Shown one piece after another: positions 60,985 to 64,000 of a stretch of DNA of 64,000 nt. The notes beneath the pieces are model-generated. The model was not told the DNA's origin. It saw nothing but the letters and a program-made list of their open reading frames with translations, and did not search any database. This DNA is from Halonatronomonas betaini (GTDB lineage: Bacteria; Bacillota; Halanaerobiia; Halanaerobiales; Halarsenatibacteraceae): the NCBI RefSeq assembly GCF_015666175.1, contig NZ_JADPIE010000006.1, forward strand, positions 1-64,000, given 5' to 3'. A program made the translations under genes and the position numbers. Every line of letters begins with the position of its first letter. The stretch's first letter is position 1.

Positions 60985-63609
60985 TTACTTTTGATATTCT
61001 TTAATTAACTTTCGGGCTAATTCAAGCTGCGACTCCCTATCTTTAATTCTTCCCTGATATCTCCGTTTACGGACTTTTGCCAAAATCTCTCTGATTTCAG
61101 GCCCTGGTTTAAGTCCTAAATCTATCAGGTCATTTCCATCTATTTCTATTTCAATATTTCTTAATTCATTTAAATAGAACTCAAGTCGACTTCTATGATA
61201 ACTATCTTCTTTAAAGCAATGAATTAAAGCCAGTTCTTCAGGCTCTAACTTATCCAATTCTTCAGCCAGTTCGACTGGCTCTTCAAAGGCAAAAATATTC
61301 TCAGTATTTTCCGGGAGCCTATTGATAAAGTTTAATAACTGTTCTTCTTTATTGGTCAGATTTATCTTTGATCTAATACCACCTGGAAGATTGCGTAATA
61401 GAAGCACTAATTTAACTTCCCATTCCTTTATATTATAATCTTTTGAGTCTAAATATGCAAGGCTTTCTTCCAACCTCTTCCAATCTCGGCAGGTCTTTTC
61501 AGTAAATTCAAAACTAAAGTCCAATAATTTTACCACTGGAAGTTTCTTTAAAACCCCGGGAAGTTCGCTATTATCATGGAAGCGATAGAATAAATCTTTT
61601 AACTCTCTTAAAACTCTATTTAATGATAAACCAGTAAATTCTCCTCTATTTAATGCTTCCTGCATTAGATTTTCTGTCTCTTCTTCAAAATTAAAATCCA
61701 GAGATAGACTTAATTTTATACCCCGGATTATTCTTGTCGGATCATCAAGAAAACTAAACCGATGGAGAGCCCTAACAGTTTCATTTTTTATATCCTGATA
61801 ACCATTAAAGTAATCATAAAGATAACCAAATTCTTCAGGAAATAGGGCTATAGCCATAGCATTAACAGTAAAATCTCTTCTAAATAAATCTTCAAGAATG
61901 CCTGCACTTTCAACTTCTGGCAGGCTCCCTGGAGTTGGATAGTATTCACTTCTGGCCTGAGCTAAATCCAGGGTATAATCATAATAATTAAGACTGCCGG
62001 TCTGAAAACGGTCGTTATATTGATAATCAACATCAAGTTCTTTGGCAAGGCTGGCTAAAAAGGGCTCAACCTGGCCTTCAATTACTAAATCAAGGTCTTT
62101 GTTTTCAATATCCAATACGAAATCTCTAACCATACCACCGACAATAAATAACCTGCTATCCATTGAGGCAGAAAGGGAGGAACATAATTTAAAGAGTTCT
62201 TTTAATTTAGCTGTAAGATTGTTGAACTGGCCTGTAAGATCAGTCTTTCTGGCTTCTATTTCTACCATAGAACTGCCATAGGTATGCTGATAATGCTGAG
62301 GGGATTCATCATCATAATAGGCATCCAGCAGATCTGTTCTAGTTATAATTCCAACCATTTTGCCATCATCAATCACAGGGAGCCGGCCAATATTGTAATG
62401 GACCATTTCTTCCTGGGCATCCTGGATAGATGCATCAGCATTAATTGTAACAACATCTCTGGACATATAACCTTTTACCGGAGCATGCATTAGATCATGG
62501 CCTTTTACCTTATCAAGATCTCGCCTTGAAAATACCCCGACAATATCTTCTTCTAAAATTGGCTTACCTTCTTTATCTTCAACAACAATTAAACCATTAT
62601 GGCCATAACGATCTAAAGCTTTTTCGGCTTCAGCTATTGTTGTTTCAGGAGATAAAGTTCTAACTGGAGCACTCATAATAGAGCTAACTATCTGTCTTGG
62701 GGAAAGCTCAGTCTTTAAGACAGACTTCAATTTCGTCTCAGCATCTTTTAAAGGCGGATTAAGTCTGGCTGCCCCGGCCCCTGGATGACCACCGCCACCA
62801 AAACGATCGCAGATTCGGCCGATATTAACTGCCTCATCACTGGAACGGCCGATTAAATCTATCTGATCTTCTGCTTCAGCCAGTAAAAAAACTGTCGGCA
62901 GATGATAAAGTTCCTTGATCCTAGAAACAACTTTATTTAAACCTCTGACATATTTATTGAGTTTTCCTGTAAAGAGGCTAAATTTAACGCCATTATAATT
63001 TAAATCCTGGCGAGATGGTAAAAATTGACTTAAAGCTTCTTTTTGATCATTATCAAGTTTCTGCTGTAAAAACTGGTTAATTACTTTAATCTTTGCTCCA
63101 TTTTTAAGTAGATAAGCCGCTGCTTCAAGATCAGCGGCTGTTGTATTTAAATGGGCAAAGTTGCCTGTATCTGCATAGATCCCCAGGGCAAAAAGAGTGG
63201 CTTCAACTGCATCAATCTTGATTGCAGCTGACATTATCTCCTGAATTAAGATTGTTGTGGCTGAACCTACTTTTTGACTTTTATCTCTATCGGCCCAGGT
63301 CAATTCATCGTGGGGGTGATGGTCATAGACTATAACCTCTACTTCATCCCAATTAATATTGTCTTCTAGAGGACCCAGCCTGTCTAATTCTGATGTATCA
63401 CAGATTATTACCCTGGTAACCTGATTTAAGTCAATATCCTCAACATAAAGTACATTTATCTCATCCCGATAAAGGGCCATAAAATCCTTGACCATCTGAT
63501 GAAGCCTGCCAACAAAAACAGGTCTGGCCTCTGGATATATTTTAGCAGCTGCAAACATAGCTGCCAATCCATCTAAATCTGTTAGCTGATGGGAGACAAC
63601 AATCTCCAT
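60985..63609 (-). CDS. DHH-CBS-tRNA nucleotidyltransferase fusion
   Basis: An 874-residue fusion. Order: DHH phosphoesterase domain (VYDHHPHDE near 95-105) with DHHA1 end (GGGGHPGAGAARL), two CBS domains (about 315-430), then a class II poly(A) polymerase/CCA-adding head (FIVGGMVRDFVLD and DLDLVIEG; RRDFTVNAMA) and RNA-binding helices. The head adds A or CCA to tRNA ends; the DHH part resembles oligonucleotide or c-di-AMP-type phosphodiesterases, and CBS domains may sense adenine nucleotides. Such fusions occur in Thermotoga and some Clostridia. Whether it adds only A or CCA cannot be told here. Confidence 0.9.
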   Translation of the reverse strand: MEIVVSHQLTDLDGLAAMFAAAKIYPEARPVFVGRLHQMVKDFMALYRDEINVLYVEDIDLNQVTRVIICDTSELDRLGPLEDNINWDEVEVIVYDHHPHDELTWADRDKSQKVGSATTILIQEIMSAAIKIDAVEATLFALGIYADTGNFAHLNTTAADLEAAAYLLKNGAKIKVINQFLQQKLDNDQKEALSQFLPSRQDLNYNGVKFSLFTGKLNKYVRGLNKVVSRIKELYHLPTVFLLAEAEDQIDLIGRSSDEAVNIGRICDRFGGGGHPGAGAARLNPPLKDAETKLKSVLKTELSPRQIVSSIMSAPVRTLSPETTIAEAEKALDRYGHNGLIVVEDKEGKPILEEDIVGVFSRRDLDKVKGHDLMHAPVKGYMSRDVVTINADASIQDAQEEMVHYNIGRLPVIDDGKMVGIITRTDLLDAYYDDESPQHYQHTYGSSMVEIEARKTDLTGQFNNLTAKLKELFKLCSSLSASMDSRLFIVGGMVRDFVLDIENKDLDLVIEGQVEPFLASLAKELDVDYQYNDRFQTGSLNYYDYTLDLAQARSEYYPTPGSLPEVESAGILEDLFRRDFTVNAMAIALFPEEFGYLYDYFNGYQDIKNETVRALHRFSFLDDPTRIIRGIKLSLSLDFNFEEETENLMQEALNRGEFTGLSLNRVLRELKDLFYRFHDNSELPGVLKKLPVVKLLDFSFEFTEKTCRDWKRLEESLAYLDSKDYNIKEWEVKLVLLLRNLPGGIRSKINLTNKEEQLLNFINRLPENTENIFAFEEPVELAEELDKLEPEELALIHCFKEDSYHRSRLEFYLNELRNIEIEIDGNDLIDLGLKPGPEIREILAKVRKRRYQGRIKDRESQLELARKLIKEYQK

Positions 63610-63651
63610 ATAAATGCCCCTTTCCTGACTGTTAAACTAAAAACTCTTTAG

Positions 63652-64000
63652 CTAATCGACTTTCACCAATTTATCATTATAACATGGCTCTCTGCCTTCT
63701 TTGGCCATGTCTTTCCATTCTCCATTTATCTTAACTCTGACGACATCTGCTGTAAAATCATTTTTCGTATTTTCAACTGAACTATTTGATAGTAACCAGC
63801 TGCCAACACCATAAATATCGACTGGAACCTGACTCTTTTCAAACTGGCTAATCTTTTCAGGCTTAAATCCGCCAGTAGCTATAATCTTAACATTTTTGCA
63901 ATATTCTTTAGCCCTCTCCAGTTCGTCTTCATCATCTATATCCCAGTCTTTATAGGCTTCATCGATAGCTCTTCTTAATTTAAAAACCAGGCGAGCATTA
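63652..64000 (-). CDS. pncB: Nicotinate phosphoribosyltransferase, C-terminal part, cut by right edge
   Basis: The last 116 codons of a minus-strand gene that runs off the window. KIIATGGFKPEKISQFE, PVDIYGVGSWLLSN and FTADVVRVKINGEWK match the end of NAPRTase-family proteins, which make nicotinate mononucleotide from nicotinate in NAD salvage. The stop is TAG at 63652-63654. The gene may head the operon of the DHH-CBS protein, 42 bases downstream. The active-site histidine lies outside the window. Confidence 0.85.
   Translation of the reverse strand, partial: NARLVFKLRRAIDEAYKDWDIDDEDELERAKEYCKNVKIIATGGFKPEKISQFEKSQVPVDIYGVGSWLLSNSSVENTKNDFTADVVRVKINGEWKDMAKEGREPCYNDKLVKVD

Overview
The window reads as chromosome of a diderm, probably halophilic, anaerobic member of the Firmicutes, most like the Halanaerobiales. 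The reasons are: a Firmicute-type block (smc, ftsY, ylxM, ffh, rpsP, khpA, rimM, trmD, rplS, rbgA, rnhB); an outer-membrane TolC-family channel with an RND pump, which needs a second membrane; strongly acidic secreted proteins with Asp/Ser/Asn-rich linkers; strong GGAGG ribosome binding sites; and TTGACA/TATAAT promoters. The taxonomic placement is inference. No rRNA, tRNA, CRISPR array, insertion sequence or phage was seen.

Layout. 1-1018: start of an unidentified gene, then a small nucleotidyltransferase-UPF0175 pair. 1163-9948: amino-acid or ureido-compound catabolism, with a cupin-type regulator followed by one long operon (variant serine hydroxymethyltransferase, M20 amidohydrolase, carbamoylase, DUF3100-type two-part membrane protein, second M20 amidohydrolase) and a nearby carbamoylase paralogue that lacks a metal ligand. 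10136-15301: two overlapping GGDEF/HD-GYP c-di-GMP proteins, the first with a frameshifted signal peptide next to a hexanucleotide repeat. 15590-24293: RND efflux operon (TetR, adaptor, pump, TolC, S41 peptidase) with clear TetR-type operators. 24536-27488: cell-surface polysaccharide region with a glycosyltransferase, a degenerate NodB-like protein and a GH16 lipoprotein behind a c-di-GMP-I riboswitch. 27854-36927: secreted proteins and lipoproteins, including an M30-like metallopeptidase and two paralogues that look like the C-terminal half of peptide-binding proteins. 37150-44956: a cassette of CsgG-like protein plus repeat lipoprotein plus convergent GGDEF/HD-GYP gene, present twice, the first copy having lost almost all of its HD-GYP gene. 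45290-63609: conserved housekeeping genes in at least three transcription units. 63652-64000: 3' end of a nicotinate phosphoribosyltransferase.

How it fits together. Three GGDEF/HD-GYP hybrids, one decayed fourth copy and a c-di-GMP riboswitch suggest that c-di-GMP controls surface structures here (polysaccharide synthesis or trimming, and the CsgG-like cassette). A family of about 30-bp dispersed repeats sits in the gaps between minus-strand operons from position 1111 to 30682 and is not seen in the housekeeping half. Candidates for something undescribed are the SHMT/M20/carbamoylase/DUF3100 operon, the duplicated CsgG-like cassette, the two-domain JAMM protein between smc and ftsY, and the truncated solute-binding-protein lipoproteins.
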